From NCBI RefSeq assembly GCF_000235605.1, contig NC_016584.1:1786001-1850000 (forward strand): a stretch of DNA of 64,000 bases. The letters run 5' to 3'. Source of the DNA: Desulfosporosinus orientis DSM 765. Its GTDB lineage: Bacteria > Bacillota > Desulfitobacteriia > Desulfitobacteriales > Desulfitobacteriaceae. The notes below the pieces were generated by a model. The model saw nothing but the letters and a program-made list of their open reading frames with translations, did no database searches and was not told the origin of the DNA. The stretch's first letter is position 1; each line of letters starts with the position of its first letter. Positions 53,477 to 63,125 of this stretch are shown in pieces. The position numbers and the translations under genes were made by a program.

Positions 53477-53643
53477 AACTCATAATGGTGAAAAATTTTT
53501 CAAAGTTTAAGTGAAGGGGGGGATGCCAGAAACACTGTTTATGCAGAGTCTCATCCGGCAGACAAATGTTGGCAGTGAGCAGGATAATACAGGTTTCTGC
53601 GGTATACTCACATTCATTATAAAAATTAAGGAGGACTTGACAA

Positions 53644-54813
53644 ATGTCAAAATTAGTACCACCTCATGGCGGAAAGTTAACACCGGTATTACTTCCTGAA
53701 TCACAAAGAGCGGATGCTTTAGCCAAGGCTAAAACATTACCAGTGATTCGCATGACTTCCAGAGAAACTTCTGACCTATTAATGATTGGGATGGGTGCAT
53801 TCAGCCCTCTGACCGGCTTTATGGACAAAGCCAATTATGAAAGTGTTGTAGAAACCAAACACTTAACCAATGGTTTAGCATGGCCTCTTCCAATTACCGT
53901 ATCAGTTACTCGTGAACAAGCTGAAACCATTAAAGTAGGCATGGAAGTCGCATTAGTTGATGATGAAACAGATACCTATTGCGGTATTTTAACTGTTAGT
54001 GATAAATATGAATACGACAAAGTCAAAGAGTGCAAAGCGGTATTCTTCACAGATGATCCTGAGCACGATGGTGTTAAAAAGGTTATGGCTCAAGGGGATA
54101 TCAATGTCGGCGGGGAGTTAGTTACCTTCAGTCAATTGGGCTATGCCTCCAAATATGGTGACTACTATGCTACCCCAGAGCAAACCAGAAAGATCTTTGA
54201 TGAAAAGGGCTGGTCAACCGTTGCAGCTTTCCAAACACGCAACCCATTGCACCGCTCTCATGAGTTCCTCTGCAAAATTGGTAATGAAGTCTGTGATGGA
54301 CTCTTCATTCACCCAATCGTAGGAAAACTCAAAAAAGGAGATATCCCAGCTGAAACACGTTTAGAGTGCTATGAAGTTCTCCTGAAAAACTACTTCAATC
54401 CTAAAAACGTTGTTATGAAAGTATATCCTATGGAAATGCGCTATGCAGGACCCAGCGAAGCTATCCTCCATGCTATTTTCCGTCAAAACTTCGGCTGCAG
54501 CCACATTCTTGTCGGCCGTGACCATGCCGGTGTCGGTGACTACTACACAGCTTATCAAGCACAAGAAATCTTTGAAACCTTCAAACCCGGCGAAATTCTT
54601 TGCCAGCCTATCAAAGTAACTGCAGCTATGTACTGCAATAAGTGCGAAGGCATGACCACAGAAAAAACCTGCCCGCACGGCAAAGAAGATCATCTCAAAA
54701 TCAGCGGTACCAAATTAAGAGGTATGTTAGCAGCCGGTGAAGTTCCGCCAAGTAACTTCAGCCGTCCTGAAGTCTTAAAGATTCTTCTCAACTACTATGC
54801 CAACGCCAAATAA
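53644..54813 (+). CDS. sat: Sulfate adenylyltransferase (ATP sulfurylase)
   Basis: The 389-residue enzyme makes APS from sulfate and ATP, the first step of dissimilatory sulfate reduction. It has the QTRNPLHRSHE nucleotide-binding motif, GRDHAGVGDYY, and a C-terminal Zn-binding set (CNKCEGM, KTCPHG) seen in homodimeric bacterial forms. The ATG follows AAGGAGG. It precedes aprBA on the same strand, as is common in sulfate reducers. The gap to aprB holds a hairpin at 54828. Confidence 0.96.
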   Translation: MSKLVPPHGGKLTPVLLPESQRADALAKAKTLPVIRMTSRETSDLLMIGMGAFSPLTGFMDKANYESVVETKHLTNGLAWPLPITVSVTREQAETIKVGMEVALVDDETDTYCGILTVSDKYEYDKVKECKAVFFTDDPEHDGVKKVMAQGDINVGGELVTFSQLGYASKYGDYYATPEQTRKIFDEKGWSTVAAFQTRNPLHRSHEFLCKIGNEVCDGLFIHPIVGKLKKGDIPAETRLECYEVLLKNYFNPKNVVMKVYPMEMRYAGPSEAILHAIFRQNFGCSHILVGRDHAGVGDYYTAYQAQEIFETFKPGEILCQPIKVTAAMYCNKCEGMTTEKTCPHGKEDHLKISGTKLRGMLAAGEVPPSNFSRPEVLKILLNYYANAK

Positions 54814-54827
54814 ATAATTATCATTTG

Positions 54828-54871
54828 TTTGAAGGCTAAACGGAGAGAGCGCCTCTTCGTTTAGTTTCAAA
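54828..54871 (+). promoter_or_regulatory. Hairpin between sat and aprB
   Basis: TTTGAA/TTCAAA and CTAAACG/CGTTTAG pair in one stem with a short loop. It could tune read-through from sat into aprBA. Confidence 0.55.
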
Positions 54872-54899
54872 AAATAAACGAATAATGGAGGTTAACCGA

Positions 54900-55340
54900 A
54901 TGCCAAGTTTTGTAATTGCAGAAAAGTGTGACGGATGTAAAGGGCAAGACAAAACAGCTTGCATGTATGCATGCCCCAATGACTTAATGTTGTTAGACAA
55001 AGAAAAAATGAAAGCTGTAAACCTCGATCCATCTCAATGCTGGGAGTGCCTGTGCTGTGTTAAGGCTTGCCCGCAACAAGCTATGGACCTTCGCGGCTAT
55101 GCTGACTTCGTTCCCCTTGGAGCATCTTGTGTACCTCTCCGTGGATCCGACAGCATTATGTGGACTGTTAAATTCCGTAACGGCATGACTAAACGCTTCA
55201 AATTCCCGATTCGTACCACAGAAGAAGGTTCCGCAGTTCCTGATGGCGGTTATGAAATAACTTCCAGCGATATAAACGGCATTGAACTGTATACCGAACC
55301 CGCTTCAATGCATATGCCAGTATGGACTTATAAGAAGTAA
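54900..55340 (+). CDS. aprB: APS reductase beta subunit (AprB)
   Basis: The 146-residue ferredoxin-like subunit carries two 4Fe-4S clusters (KCDGCKGQDKTACMYACP and CWECLCCVKACP) that pass electrons to the FAD of AprA. A C-terminal tail wraps the alpha subunit in the known family structures. The ATG at 54900 is chosen because GGAGG lies about 9 bases upstream; an in-frame ATG at 54885 is inside that site. aprA starts 39 bases after its stop. Confidence 0.95.
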   Translation: MPSFVIAEKCDGCKGQDKTACMYACPNDLMLLDKEKMKAVNLDPSQCWECLCCVKACPQQAMDLRGYADFVPLGASCVPLRGSDSIMWTVKFRNGMTKRFKFPIRTTEEGSAVPDGGYEITSSDINGIELYTEPASMHMPVWTYKK

Positions 55341-55379
55341 GCTCTTGTAATAAGGGAATAAATAGGGAGGTTAAAATCA

Positions 55380-57272
55380 ATGCCAATGAACTTTGAAACA
55401 GTAGAAGTAACAACCGACCTTCTGATCGTCGGAGGCGGAATGGGAGCCTGTGGTGCGGCTGTAGAAGCAGCTCACTGGGCTAAAAAACATGGACTTAAAG
55501 TAACCTTAGTTGATAAAGCTTCAATGCCGCGTTCCGGTGCTGTCGGAATGGGATTATCCGCTATCAACCTCTATGTTGGACTTGCTGAAGGCAAGAATAC
55601 CGTTGAAGACTATGTCCGCTATGTTAAAGGCGATATGATGGGAATTTCCCGTGACGACTTAGTCGCTAACATTGCACGTCACGTTGACAGCTCCGTTCAT
55701 ATGTTTGAAAAATGGGGTCTTCCTTTGTGGAAAGACGAAAACGGCGGCTATGTTCACGAAGGTAAATGGCAATTAATGATCAGCGGTGAATCCTATAAGG
55801 TTATCGTTGCTGAAGCTGCTAAAAACGCTTTAGGTGAAGAAAACATTTATGAGAGAGTTTTCATCACTGAGCCACTTCTTAAAGACGGCAAATGCGTAGG
55901 AGCTGTAGGTTTCAGTGTTCGTGAAGATAAATTCTATGTCTTCAAAGCAAAAGCAACCTTGTGCGTAATGGGTGGAACCGTTGGTGTCTTCAAACCTAAA
56001 TCCACTGGTGAAGGTGCTGGACGTTCTTGGTATCCTCCGTTCTCCACTGGTTCTTCCGCTTACTTCACAATTCGTGCCGGCGCAGAAATGAGCAGCCAAG
56101 AAGTTCGCTTCGTTCCAATTCGTTTTAAAGATGCTTACGGTCCTGTCGGCGCTTGGTTCTTACTCTTCAAATCCCGTGCAACCAACGCTTTGGGTGAAAA
56201 CTACATGGAAACCCGCGCTGATGAGTTGAAAAACTGGGGCGTATACGGTTCCATTAAACCGATTCCTGCTAACCTCCGTAACCACCTCGGATTGTTAGAC
56301 GTACAAGAAGGTAAAGGACCTCTCTTCATGCGTACAGAGGAAGCTATCGCTAACCTGGCTAAACAATATGAAGGAGACGAAAAAGCCTTCAAAAAGAAAA
56401 TGAAGTCTTTAGAGAATGAAGCTTGGGAAGACTTCCTCGATATGACCATTGCACAAGCTTTACTCTGGGCTGCTACCAACGTTCAACCTGAAGAAAGATC
56501 TTCTGAAATTGCTGCAGCTGAGCCATACTTCATCAGTTCCCACTCCGGTTCATCCGGTGCCTGGATCTCCGGTCCGGAAGATCTCTCTGCCGGAACAGAC
56601 TACTTCTGGGGTTATGTTAACATGACCACAGTTCCTGCCCTCTTTGCAGCTGGAGACGCATCCGGAAACTGCCCGCATAAATTCTCCTCCGGTACCCATA
56701 CCGAAGGTCGTATTGCTGCTAAAGGTGCTTGCCAATATATCTTAGATAACAACACTTTGATCGAAGTTGAGCCGCAAGTTATCGAAGATATGAAAGCAAC
56801 CGTTTATAAACCTCTTGAAATCTACGAGCAATATAAAGACTTCAGTACCGATCCTACTGTTAACCCCAACTACATTCTGCCGAAACAATTCATGTTCCGT
56901 CTGCAAAAATTGATGGATGAGTATGTTGGTGGAGCAAACGTTTACTTCTGCATGAACCAAGCTTCCCTAGACAGAGCTGCTGAACTCTTCCAGTTCCTCA
57001 AAGAAGACGCTGAGAAATTAGCTGCCAAAGACGTTTACGAACTCTTGAGAGTTTGGGAAAACAAACACAGAATGTGGCAAGCTGAAGCACATCTTCGCGC
57101 TGTAACATTCCGTGAAGAAACACGTTGGCCTGGATATTATATCAGAACAGATATGCCAGGTCTAGATGAGGAAAACTGGCACTGTTTCGTAAACATGAAG
57201 TGGGATCCAAATTCCAATGAATGGTCTGTATTCAAACGCCCAGTCATTGATATGTTCGGTGTTAAGTTCTAA
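55380..57272 (+). CDS. aprA: APS reductase alpha subunit (AprA)
   Basis: The 630-residue flavoprotein reduces APS to sulfite and AMP. The FAD motif is LLIVGGGMGACGAAVEA near residue 13, and the family stretches RSGAVGMGLSAINLYVG and GDASGNCPHKFSSG are present. Codon use in sat, aprB and aprA is rich in C-ending codons compared with neighbours, as expected for highly expressed genes. AGGGAGG precedes the ATG. A terminator-like hairpin follows at 57340. Confidence 0.97.
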   Translation: MPMNFETVEVTTDLLIVGGGMGACGAAVEAAHWAKKHGLKVTLVDKASMPRSGAVGMGLSAINLYVGLAEGKNTVEDYVRYVKGDMMGISRDDLVANIARHVDSSVHMFEKWGLPLWKDENGGYVHEGKWQLMISGESYKVIVAEAAKNALGEENIYERVFITEPLLKDGKCVGAVGFSVREDKFYVFKAKATLCVMGGTVGVFKPKSTGEGAGRSWYPPFSTGSSAYFTIRAGAEMSSQEVRFVPIRFKDAYGPVGAWFLLFKSRATNALGENYMETRADELKNWGVYGSIKPIPANLRNHLGLLDVQEGKGPLFMRTEEAIANLAKQYEGDEKAFKKKMKSLENEAWEDFLDMTIAQALLWAATNVQPEERSSEIAAAEPYFISSHSGSSGAWISGPEDLSAGTDYFWGYVNMTTVPALFAAGDASGNCPHKFSSGTHTEGRIAAKGACQYILDNNTLIEVEPQVIEDMKATVYKPLEIYEQYKDFSTDPTVNPNYILPKQFMFRLQKLMDEYVGGANVYFCMNQASLDRAAELFQFLKEDAEKLAAKDVYELLRVWENKHRMWQAEAHLRAVTFREETRWPGYYIRTDMPGLDEENWHCFVNMKWDPNSNEWSVFKRPVIDMFGVKF

Positions 57273-57339
57273 TTTAAAATTGATCAGTGATTAATAGATT
57301 GCTAACAATCGATATTAAAGCTGATGAATGAGGGGGATG

Positions 57340-57384
57340 GGTGCAAATTTTCGGGATTTGTCGGGAATTTGTGCCCGTTCTCTA
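57340..57384 (+). terminator. Probable terminator of aprA
   Basis: GGTGCAAATT pairs with AATTTGTGCC (two G-U pairs), and a C/T-rich stretch ending in TTTTAT follows. Confidence 0.6.
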
Positions 57385-57487
57385 TTTTATTGACTGAATC
57401 ATGGGATATTTCTTTGAAATTTTGTGATAATCAGTTATGATAGTAACAACACTAACTAATTTTTGAAAATCGTAGGAGGAACTCAAT

Positions 57488-57835
57488 ATGGATCAAATTG
57501 AAGAACTTATGCAAAAAGCCACTGAACTGGGAAAATCAATAGCTGAAACAAAAATTTATAAAGATTTTAAAAGAGCGGAATACGATCTTTTACAAAATGA
57601 CGAAGCTCGTAAATTAGTAGAGAGTCTGCACAAGATGAAAAATGAACAACGCGGTAAACAAATGGCAGGTATCGAAGTCACCTCTGAGGAAAAAGATCAA
57701 CTTACAGAATTGGAACAAAAATGCATTCGCAATAAGCAAGTACTCACTTCAAATAATGCTAATTCACGATTCCAAGAGTTTATGGAAGAGATAACCAGTT
57801 GTATTCGAAAAGGAATTCAAAGTGTCGATAATTAA
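57488..57835 (+). CDS. YlbF/YmcA-family protein
   Basis: The 115-residue helical protein matches the YlbF family in size and pattern (ELGKSIAETKIYKDFKRAEYD, then a long helix and NSRFQEFMEEI). In B. subtilis the YlbF-YmcA-YaaT complex affects mRNA processing by RNase Y and thus sporulation and competence. The function here is inferred from the family only. The start has TAGGAGG upstream. It is monocistronic by position. Confidence 0.82.
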   Translation: MDQIEELMQKATELGKSIAETKIYKDFKRAEYDLLQNDEARKLVESLHKMKNEQRGKQMAGIEVTSEEKDQLTELEQKCIRNKQVLTSNNANSRFQEFMEEITSCIRKGIQSVDN

Positions 57836-58720
57836 TAGTGATTATTAAACATAACTATTATCGCGATAAAAATACCTGAATATACTAGCCGTTACCATTT
57901 TATTGCCTAACTTTATAAGTCTTAGTATAGGATGTAATGACCTTATCGGAAGAGGCTAAAGATAGAACTTCTGACAGTCTAATATATCTTAGCCCTTGTA
58001 AACTGCGGCTTTAAAGATGCTCAGTTTGGGGGTGAACTCCTCAGAATGTATGTATCAGCAAACCAAAAATAGACTAAAAATAGCAATACAGCGTCGTGAT
58101 TATAAGGAATAGAATTGCGATGACATGTATTGCTATTTTATTTTTTTGAAATAAGATAGCGAAGCGATTTTTTCACAATAGGATAAATCGATTGCCATAA
58201 TATTGACGGGAAATGATATCGATGCTAATCTTAATTCAAAAGATAGCAGAGAAAGGATTTATAAAAAAGAGTTTGTGCATTTTATTACGATTCCTCTAGG
58301 AGTAAAATCGTTGATCTGGGACTAAAAACATGGAGGTTTTGTTGCGGGAATGATTAAATTCATTATTTAAGCCCTTTAAGAAGTAAAAATTTTACAAAAA
58401 TTAGTGAAATAAATCTCTTAATATCTTATAGATCAGGAATCATAGCTAATCTAACAGTGTATTCCTTCACGAATTGAATTTATAGTTACAGACGAAGGTA
58501 AGATTTAAAGATTGAAAATATTGATGGATGATATAAAAATAGGATATGGATGATGTCCGCAGGTTATCAGGTTCAAATATTTGGCTGCCAAATGAGCTCT
58601 ATTAAAGGTAGGGATTAAGCAAAAAAGGAGATGGTTTAGAATACGTGTTACCGGTTTTGACCGATTAAGTAGAAACCATTCAATAAGTAGAAACTATTTA
58701 AATTGAAAGGTGGGATTTCA
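57836..58720 (+). other. 885-bp intergenic region before the SulP gene, with a candidate small RNA
   Basis: No open frame is convincing. The first part contains a promoter-like pair and a strong terminator that bracket about 205 bases (listed separately). From about 58150 to 58720 the sequence is AT-rich; it should hold the SulP promoter, but I see no distinct site. Confidence 0.5.
57938..58147 (+). ncRNA. Candidate small RNA of about 205 nt
   Basis: A TTGCCT -35 (57903-57908) and TATAGG -10 (57926-57931) are 17 bases apart. Downstream, a 14-bp perfect stem (AAAATAGCAATACA at 58077-58090 with its complement at 58126-58139) plus a T-rich tail looks like a terminator. Another small stem-loop lies near 58020-58045. 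The size would fit a 6S-like RNA, but I cannot confirm the family. Confidence 0.35.
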
Positions 58721-60532
58721 ATGTACTTATCTCGATTTAAATATATGCCCCTCATTGGTACAATTGGAAATTATAAAAAGGAATATTTCTCTAAAGACTT
58801 AATAGCTGCTTTAACGGTTGCCGTAGTCGTTATTCCCCAATCAATGGCCTATGCACTCATTGCCGGCGTTAATCCTGTTTATGGCTTGTATACAGCCATT
58901 GTCTCCACAATTATTGCTTCAGCCTTTGGAAGTTCAAATCATGCCATTGCAGGTCCTACAAACGCGATTGCTTTGTTGGTTGCCGGAAGCATGGCACCTT
59001 ATATGGCCCAAGAAAATGCCTATGAAATGCTCTTCTTAATGACATTTATGGTAGGAATTTTGCAAATACTTTTTGGTGTCGTTAAGCTGGGAAAAGTGAT
59101 TAACTTTGTTTCCCATTCTGTTGTTATTGGTTTTACAGCTGGTGCAGGTGTCTTGATTGGACTTGGTCAACTCAGTACACTATTGGGAATGTCCATTAAG
59201 GGTTCTTCCCATATGTCTACCATGGAAAAGTTCTATTATGTAATAACTCATCTAAGCCAAACGAATATTTATGCCTTAGGACTTGGACTTATGACCATGG
59301 CTATCATCATTGTCTGTAAGAAGATTAACAATAAGCTTCCTGGTGCCTTAATCGGAATTATTATTCCAATCATCTTCATCATTCTTTTCTCTTTAGATCA
59401 GAAAGGTGTTAAACTTACAGGCTTTATACCTTCATCCCTGCCTCCCTTTAAAATGCTTGTCTTTGATGTTTCAGTTGTACGAAATCTATTCGGAGGAGCA
59501 GTGGCAATTTCAATTATCGGATTGGTTGAAGCTATTGCTATTTCAAAATCTATCGCCACGACTTCCAGACAAAAAATTGATGCCAATCAAGAATTTATAG
59601 CTCAGGGCTTAGCCAACGCTGGGGGATCATTTTTCCAATGTTTTGCAGGCTCAGGATCATTTACACGTTCTGCAATTAACTATCAAAGCGGAGCAGTGAC
59701 TCGGCTGGCCGGAATGATGTCAGGTGTGGTTGTTGCCTTAGTATTATTGTTTTTCGCTCCTTATGCTCAGTATATTCCAAGTCCCTGTCTTGCCGGCGTA
59801 ATCTTAGTTATTGCTTACAATATGGTTGATAAAAAAGAAATAAAGCATATTATTAAAGCCGGCAAATTCAAGTCCGATTCTTTGGCCATGATGGCAACAT
59901 GTATTGCAACGATTGTTTTGCCTCATCTTGACGTTGCAATATACACTGGTATAGCAATTTCAATTGCTCTCTACCTGAAAGATACCAACAAAGCTCCAAT
60001 GAAAATACTTGTACCATCAGAAGGAATAAACGGTAGTGTTATCGAAAAAGAAGTTAGAGCGATTAAAGAGAAAATGGACATTTTGATTATCCAGCTTGAA
60101 GGAAATCTCTTCTTTGGTTCCGCTGAGGATCTGCAAGCAAAATTAGACGACTTAGTCGATAAATCCAAGGTTTTCATTCTGAGAATGAAATATGTCGCTA
60201 ATATTGATTTGACTGCACTTGGGGTATTGAAAGTGTTTATCAGAACAGTTAAAGAATCCGGTGGAATGATCATCTTTAGCGGTGTCAAGTCTGAGTTTAG
60301 TTCACTTTTAATGAATACTCATATGAATTCAGATGTAGGAGAAGATAATATCTTTATGTCAGAAAACGAAATTTTCGCCTCTTCGACTAACGCTTTGGAA
60401 AGAGCACGAACAATTATAGGACCTGATGTGAGGGGTCAGGAAGCGGATTCAGCGTCGCGTAAATTACAAGAATCTAAATCAATTTTAAGTATTAGTCCTG
60501 ATTTAGAAAGTAAGAATACTGCAGCCTTCTAA
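58721..60532 (+). CDS. SulP-family anion permease with STAS domain
   Basis: The 603-residue protein has the SulP transport core with about ten to fourteen membrane segments (VVVIPQSMAYALIAGVNPVYG is the signature in the first spans) and a C-terminal STAS domain (about 440-550, MDILIIQLEGNLFFGSAEDL). Family members import sulfate or other anions. The ATG at 58721 follows AAAGGTGGG. Co-location with a universal stress protein gene 35 bases downstream is a pairing often seen in this family. In a sulfate reducer, sulfate uptake is likely. Confidence 0.92.
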   Translation: MYLSRFKYMPLIGTIGNYKKEYFSKDLIAALTVAVVVIPQSMAYALIAGVNPVYGLYTAIVSTIIASAFGSSNHAIAGPTNAIALLVAGSMAPYMAQENAYEMLFLMTFMVGILQILFGVVKLGKVINFVSHSVVIGFTAGAGVLIGLGQLSTLLGMSIKGSSHMSTMEKFYYVITHLSQTNIYALGLGLMTMAIIIVCKKINNKLPGALIGIIIPIIFIILFSLDQKGVKLTGFIPSSLPPFKMLVFDVSVVRNLFGGAVAISIIGLVEAIAISKSIATTSRQKIDANQEFIAQGLANAGGSFFQCFAGSGSFTRSAINYQSGAVTRLAGMMSGVVVALVLLFFAPYAQYIPSPCLAGVILVIAYNMVDKKEIKHIIKAGKFKSDSLAMMATCIATIVLPHLDVAIYTGIAISIALYLKDTNKAPMKILVPSEGINGSVIEKEVRAIKEKMDILIIQLEGNLFFGSAEDLQAKLDDLVDKSKVFILRMKYVANIDLTALGVLKVFIRTVKESGGMIIFSGVKSEFSSLLMNTHMNSDVGEDNIFMSENEIFASSTNALERARTIIGPDVRGQEADSASRKLQESKSILSISPDLESKNTAAF

Positions 60533-60567
60533 ATGAGAGTAATGGTAATGATAAAGGGGGTATCGGA

Positions 60568-61113
60568 ATGAAAAATTCCGCATTTAATGTACTACTTTAT
60601 TCTGACGGGTCCCAACAAGCTTTTTCAGCTGCAGTTTACGCTGCGAACCTATTAAAGAGTATGCCGAACATGAAATTGACGATTGTTCAAGTACAAGAGA
60701 GTAATGAAGGCTCTATGGGGACAGAGTACAGTTGGATTGACACATGGCCTGTAAGTCCTACCTCAGAATGGATGAAGCGAGTCATCGAGTCAGATTCAAA
60801 CGTAAAGAATCTCTACCAAGATATTCTTTCCACAACCAGCAGTATTTTTCATGAGCGAGCTAAGGATGTTAATCATCACGTCATCTATTCCAACCCAAGT
60901 ATTACGGATACTGTCGATGCCCTTTTAGAGTATGCAGAAAAGAAACATTTTAAATTAATTATTATGGGTACCAGGGGACTTACGACGTTAAAAGGGTTGA
61001 TATTTGGTTGTTTAGCTCACAATGTACTCAATAGGTCGCCAATACCCGTTCTACTCATAAAGAAACTCCCGCAAGATTTTATTGACGATTTTTGCTTACA
61101 CCTGGGTTCATAA
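60568..61113 (+). CDS. UspA-like universal stress protein
   Basis: The 181-residue protein has the Usp fold: beta strand FNVLLYSDGSQQAF at the start and the nucleotide-binding glycine pattern GTRGLTTLKGLIFGCLAHNVL near the end, then PIPVLLIK. A 20-residue tail (LPQDFIDDFCLHLGS) is extra. It lies in an operon with the SulP gene and may regulate transport in response to ATP or stress. AAAGGGGG precedes the ATG, and a terminator follows. Confidence 0.88.
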   Translation: MKNSAFNVLLYSDGSQQAFSAAVYAANLLKSMPNMKLTIVQVQESNEGSMGTEYSWIDTWPVSPTSEWMKRVIESDSNVKNLYQDILSTTSSIFHERAKDVNHHVIYSNPSITDTVDALLEYAEKKHFKLIIMGTRGLTTLKGLIFGCLAHNVLNRSPIPVLLIKKLPQDFIDDFCLHLGS

Positions 61114-61167
61114 ATTTAATCAAATTTTAAATGATGTAATGTATGGTAATATGAGACAGAAACTAGA

Positions 61168-61194
61168 ATCCCGCAGAGAAATTGTCTCTGCGGG
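61168..61194 (+). terminator. Terminator of the SulP-Usp operon
   Basis: TCCCGCAGAGA pairs perfectly with TCTCTGCGGGA across AATTG. Confidence 0.7.
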
Positions 61195-61293
61195 ACAGTC
61201 TATTTTGGATGTCCAATGGGTTTAATTGTTTTTGCTCTTTACTTCACATGAAGAGGAAGGCTTAAAAGGTTTAAATAGAAAGGTGGGATCACA

Positions 61294-61911
61294 TTGTCCG
61301 GCAGAGCCCTTAATAAAGTCATACTACCAGCTGACCAAAATTATCGGGAATCGGGAGAGAGAAGCAATCCAATCTGGCTTTTGTTTAATCCAAAACATCC
61401 GGCGGTTCGCCACTATATTTGGACACCGGTATTATCTGAGATACAAGATAAAGTTTATCGAGAACTTCATACAAGAATTGATACAAAGAAATTTTATATT
61501 CGAAATGCGGTTAGCGATAGTAAAATTGTGCCTAATACTCAAAATTGGTGGGACAACAAAGTATCCTTAGAAATCAATGAATTTAGAGAGATTGCTTTAC
61601 AGTATAAGCCAAAGATCATCATTTCGTTTGGGGCATTTCCTTATGAATTTGTCAGGCGTGTTTATAAAAAAAGGCCGGAGAAAGGGCCGAAGTATTGGGG
61701 AACAACTAATTTAGGGGATGAATTCGGGAAAACAATGGCTAATTTCGATATTCAAAAGACAAATATCGTCCCTTTGCTTCGCAGAGTAGTAACCAGCAAT
61801 AAATTTATTGAAGAAATTGACCTGGCGGATAATTACTTTCAGTATGTTGGATTAAAGATTGCAGAAAAAATTATTGAGCATCAGGATAGTCTCAATATCT
61901 GGATTGAATAA
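61294..61911 (+). CDS. Unknown protein, paralogue 1 of a tandem pair
   Basis: The 205-residue soluble protein shares well over half its residues with the protein at 62421. Shared blocks include NPKHPAVRH.IW, RELHTRID, IVPNT.NWW, KPKI.ISFGAFP.EF.RRV, PLLRRVV and NYFQYVG. The ISFGAFP strand and the PLLRR segment recall the uracil-DNA-glycosylase-like fold, but the catalytic motifs are not clear, so I name no function. TTG at 61294 is chosen for AAAGGTGGG 7 bases upstream. An overlapping frame at 61226 is rejected. Confidence 0.82.
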   Translation: MSGRALNKVILPADQNYRESGERSNPIWLLFNPKHPAVRHYIWTPVLSEIQDKVYRELHTRIDTKKFYIRNAVSDSKIVPNTQNWWDNKVSLEINEFREIALQYKPKIIISFGAFPYEFVRRVYKKRPEKGPKYWGTTNLGDEFGKTMANFDIQKTNIVPLLRRVVTSNKFIEEIDLADNYFQYVGLKIAEKIIEHQDSLNIWIE

Positions 61912-62420
61912 CTCATTCTTAAAAAGAAGAAAATTCATAATCAATAAATGATATTAAAACGAATTTGATTTGGCTAATTCAAATTTGTCTTAATGATCGT
62001 TGGTTATTGTGAAGGAAAGTGAATCATGGTCAAGGCAGGGAAATGAGAATTCTGAAGGAAATAATAGTCCTTTGGAATTTTTTTTCGTTTAATCAGGCCA
62101 GCTTCGGGCACCAGCCAAGTTTTCTGATATTAGGTATCTTGATTATGAGTATATCGATTTCCCCTAGACACGAAATTAGCATAATGATAATCTCTAATTG
62201 TGAGTAAAATCACACGCAAAAGGAGGTTTGAGGAGAAATATTAAAATTGAAGGCTGCGAGAGATTTGAGGTTTAATTTAGAAAGCTGCCGAAGAGGCTGC
62301 TAAGAAATTTAATCGAAATTAGGTCAAGGTTGTTCAAGAAATCGTTAAAAAGCTTAAAGATTTCGTTGCCGAAATCTTCGTTAGGATGTGGCAGTACAAA
62401 AATGAAAGGTGGGGTAAGTT
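61912..62420 (+). other. Spacer between the tandem paralogues with degraded coding-like sequence
   Basis: No intact gene is seen. From 62281 a frame reads KAAEEAAKKFNRN, then a TAG, then VKVVQEIVKKLKDFVAEIF; upstream, KAARDLRFNLE appears in another frame. This looks like remains of a helical Ala/Lys-rich protein broken by a frameshift and stops. It contains a 21-base motif that recurs at 63625. Confidence 0.4.
62295..62315 (+). repeat. 21-bp direct repeat, copy 1
   Basis: GGCTGCTAAGAAATTTAATCG-type sequence, differing at one base from 63625-63645. Each copy lies 0.4-0.6 kb after one paralogue gene. Confidence 0.65.
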
Positions 62421-63053
62421 TTGTCCTGCTTAACGATTAATGAATCATTCTCCAATGATGAAACTATGAAAAGAGAACTCGGAGACCGGAATTATCCAAT
62501 ATGGCTGTTAATCAATCCCAAATACCCAGCGGTTCGTCATGATATATGGAGACCTATCCTGGATGAAATTCAAGACCGTGTTTTCAGAGAACTGCATACA
62601 AGAATCGACGTCTCAAATATGTATATCCGAAGTGCAGTAGGCGAGGGTGGAATCGTCCCCAATACTTTGAACTGGTGGGGGAAAGAAGTTGCTCGAGAAA
62701 TTGACTATTACAGAGAAATTGTTAACGAGCACAAACCTAAAATCCTCATTTCATTTGGAGCCTTTCCCTTTGAATTTGCAAGGCGGGTTTTTGAAATTAA
62801 ACCGGAGAAGGGTCCTAAGGCATGGAGTACTGCAATTCTAAAAGAGGAATTTGACAAATCCATGGAAAACTTCAACATTAATCAGACTAACAGAATTCCG
62901 CTGCTGCGCAGGGTTGTGGCAACTGATAGGCTGATAGAAAATAAGGATATTTTAATTCCAACAGATAGAGAAAATTATTTTCAATATGTTGGTTCGACGC
63001 TGGCGGAAAAGATTATCGAGAACAAGGATCACTTTGATATCTGGATAAGTTAA
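62421..63053 (+). CDS. Unknown protein, paralogue 2 of a tandem pair
   Basis: The 210-residue protein is the second copy of the family at 61294, with the same conserved blocks and an extra short stretch (about 5 residues, near KDILIPTDRENYF) before the C-terminal region. Start TTG at 62421 follows AAAGGTGGGG, the same arrangement as in copy 1. No Cys-rich or membrane regions are present. The family is not one I recognise; the nearby anion transporters give no functional hint. Confidence 0.82.
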   Translation: MSCLTINESFSNDETMKRELGDRNYPIWLLINPKYPAVRHDIWRPILDEIQDRVFRELHTRIDVSNMYIRSAVGEGGIVPNTLNWWGKEVAREIDYYREIVNEHKPKILISFGAFPFEFARRVFEIKPEKGPKAWSTAILKEEFDKSMENFNINQTNRIPLLRRVVATDRLIENKDILIPTDRENYFQYVGSTLAEKIIENKDHFDIWIS

Positions 63054-63089
63054 AGCTATCTAGACAAGCTAATTAGGTAAACTTGCTTC

Positions 63090-63125
63090 ATTTGCTCCGA
63101 AGAGAAACAACTCTTCGGAGCAAAT
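63090..63125 (+). terminator. 15-bp perfect hairpin after paralogue 2
   Basis: ATTTGCTCCGAAGAG pairs with CTCTTCGGAGCAAAT across AAACAA. The T-run is weak. Confidence 0.65.

Noticed and set aside
53511-53699. Short frames on both strands just before sat
   Set aside because: They overlap the sat ribosome site and start in other frames and show no coding signs.
61226-61570. 114-codon frame overlapping the start of paralogue 1
   Set aside because: The other frame at 61294 is conserved with the tandem paralogue and has a proper ribosome site.
62019-62207. 62-codon frame between the paralogues
   Set aside because: No ribosome site, low-complexity hydrophobic content and no counterpart after paralogue 2.
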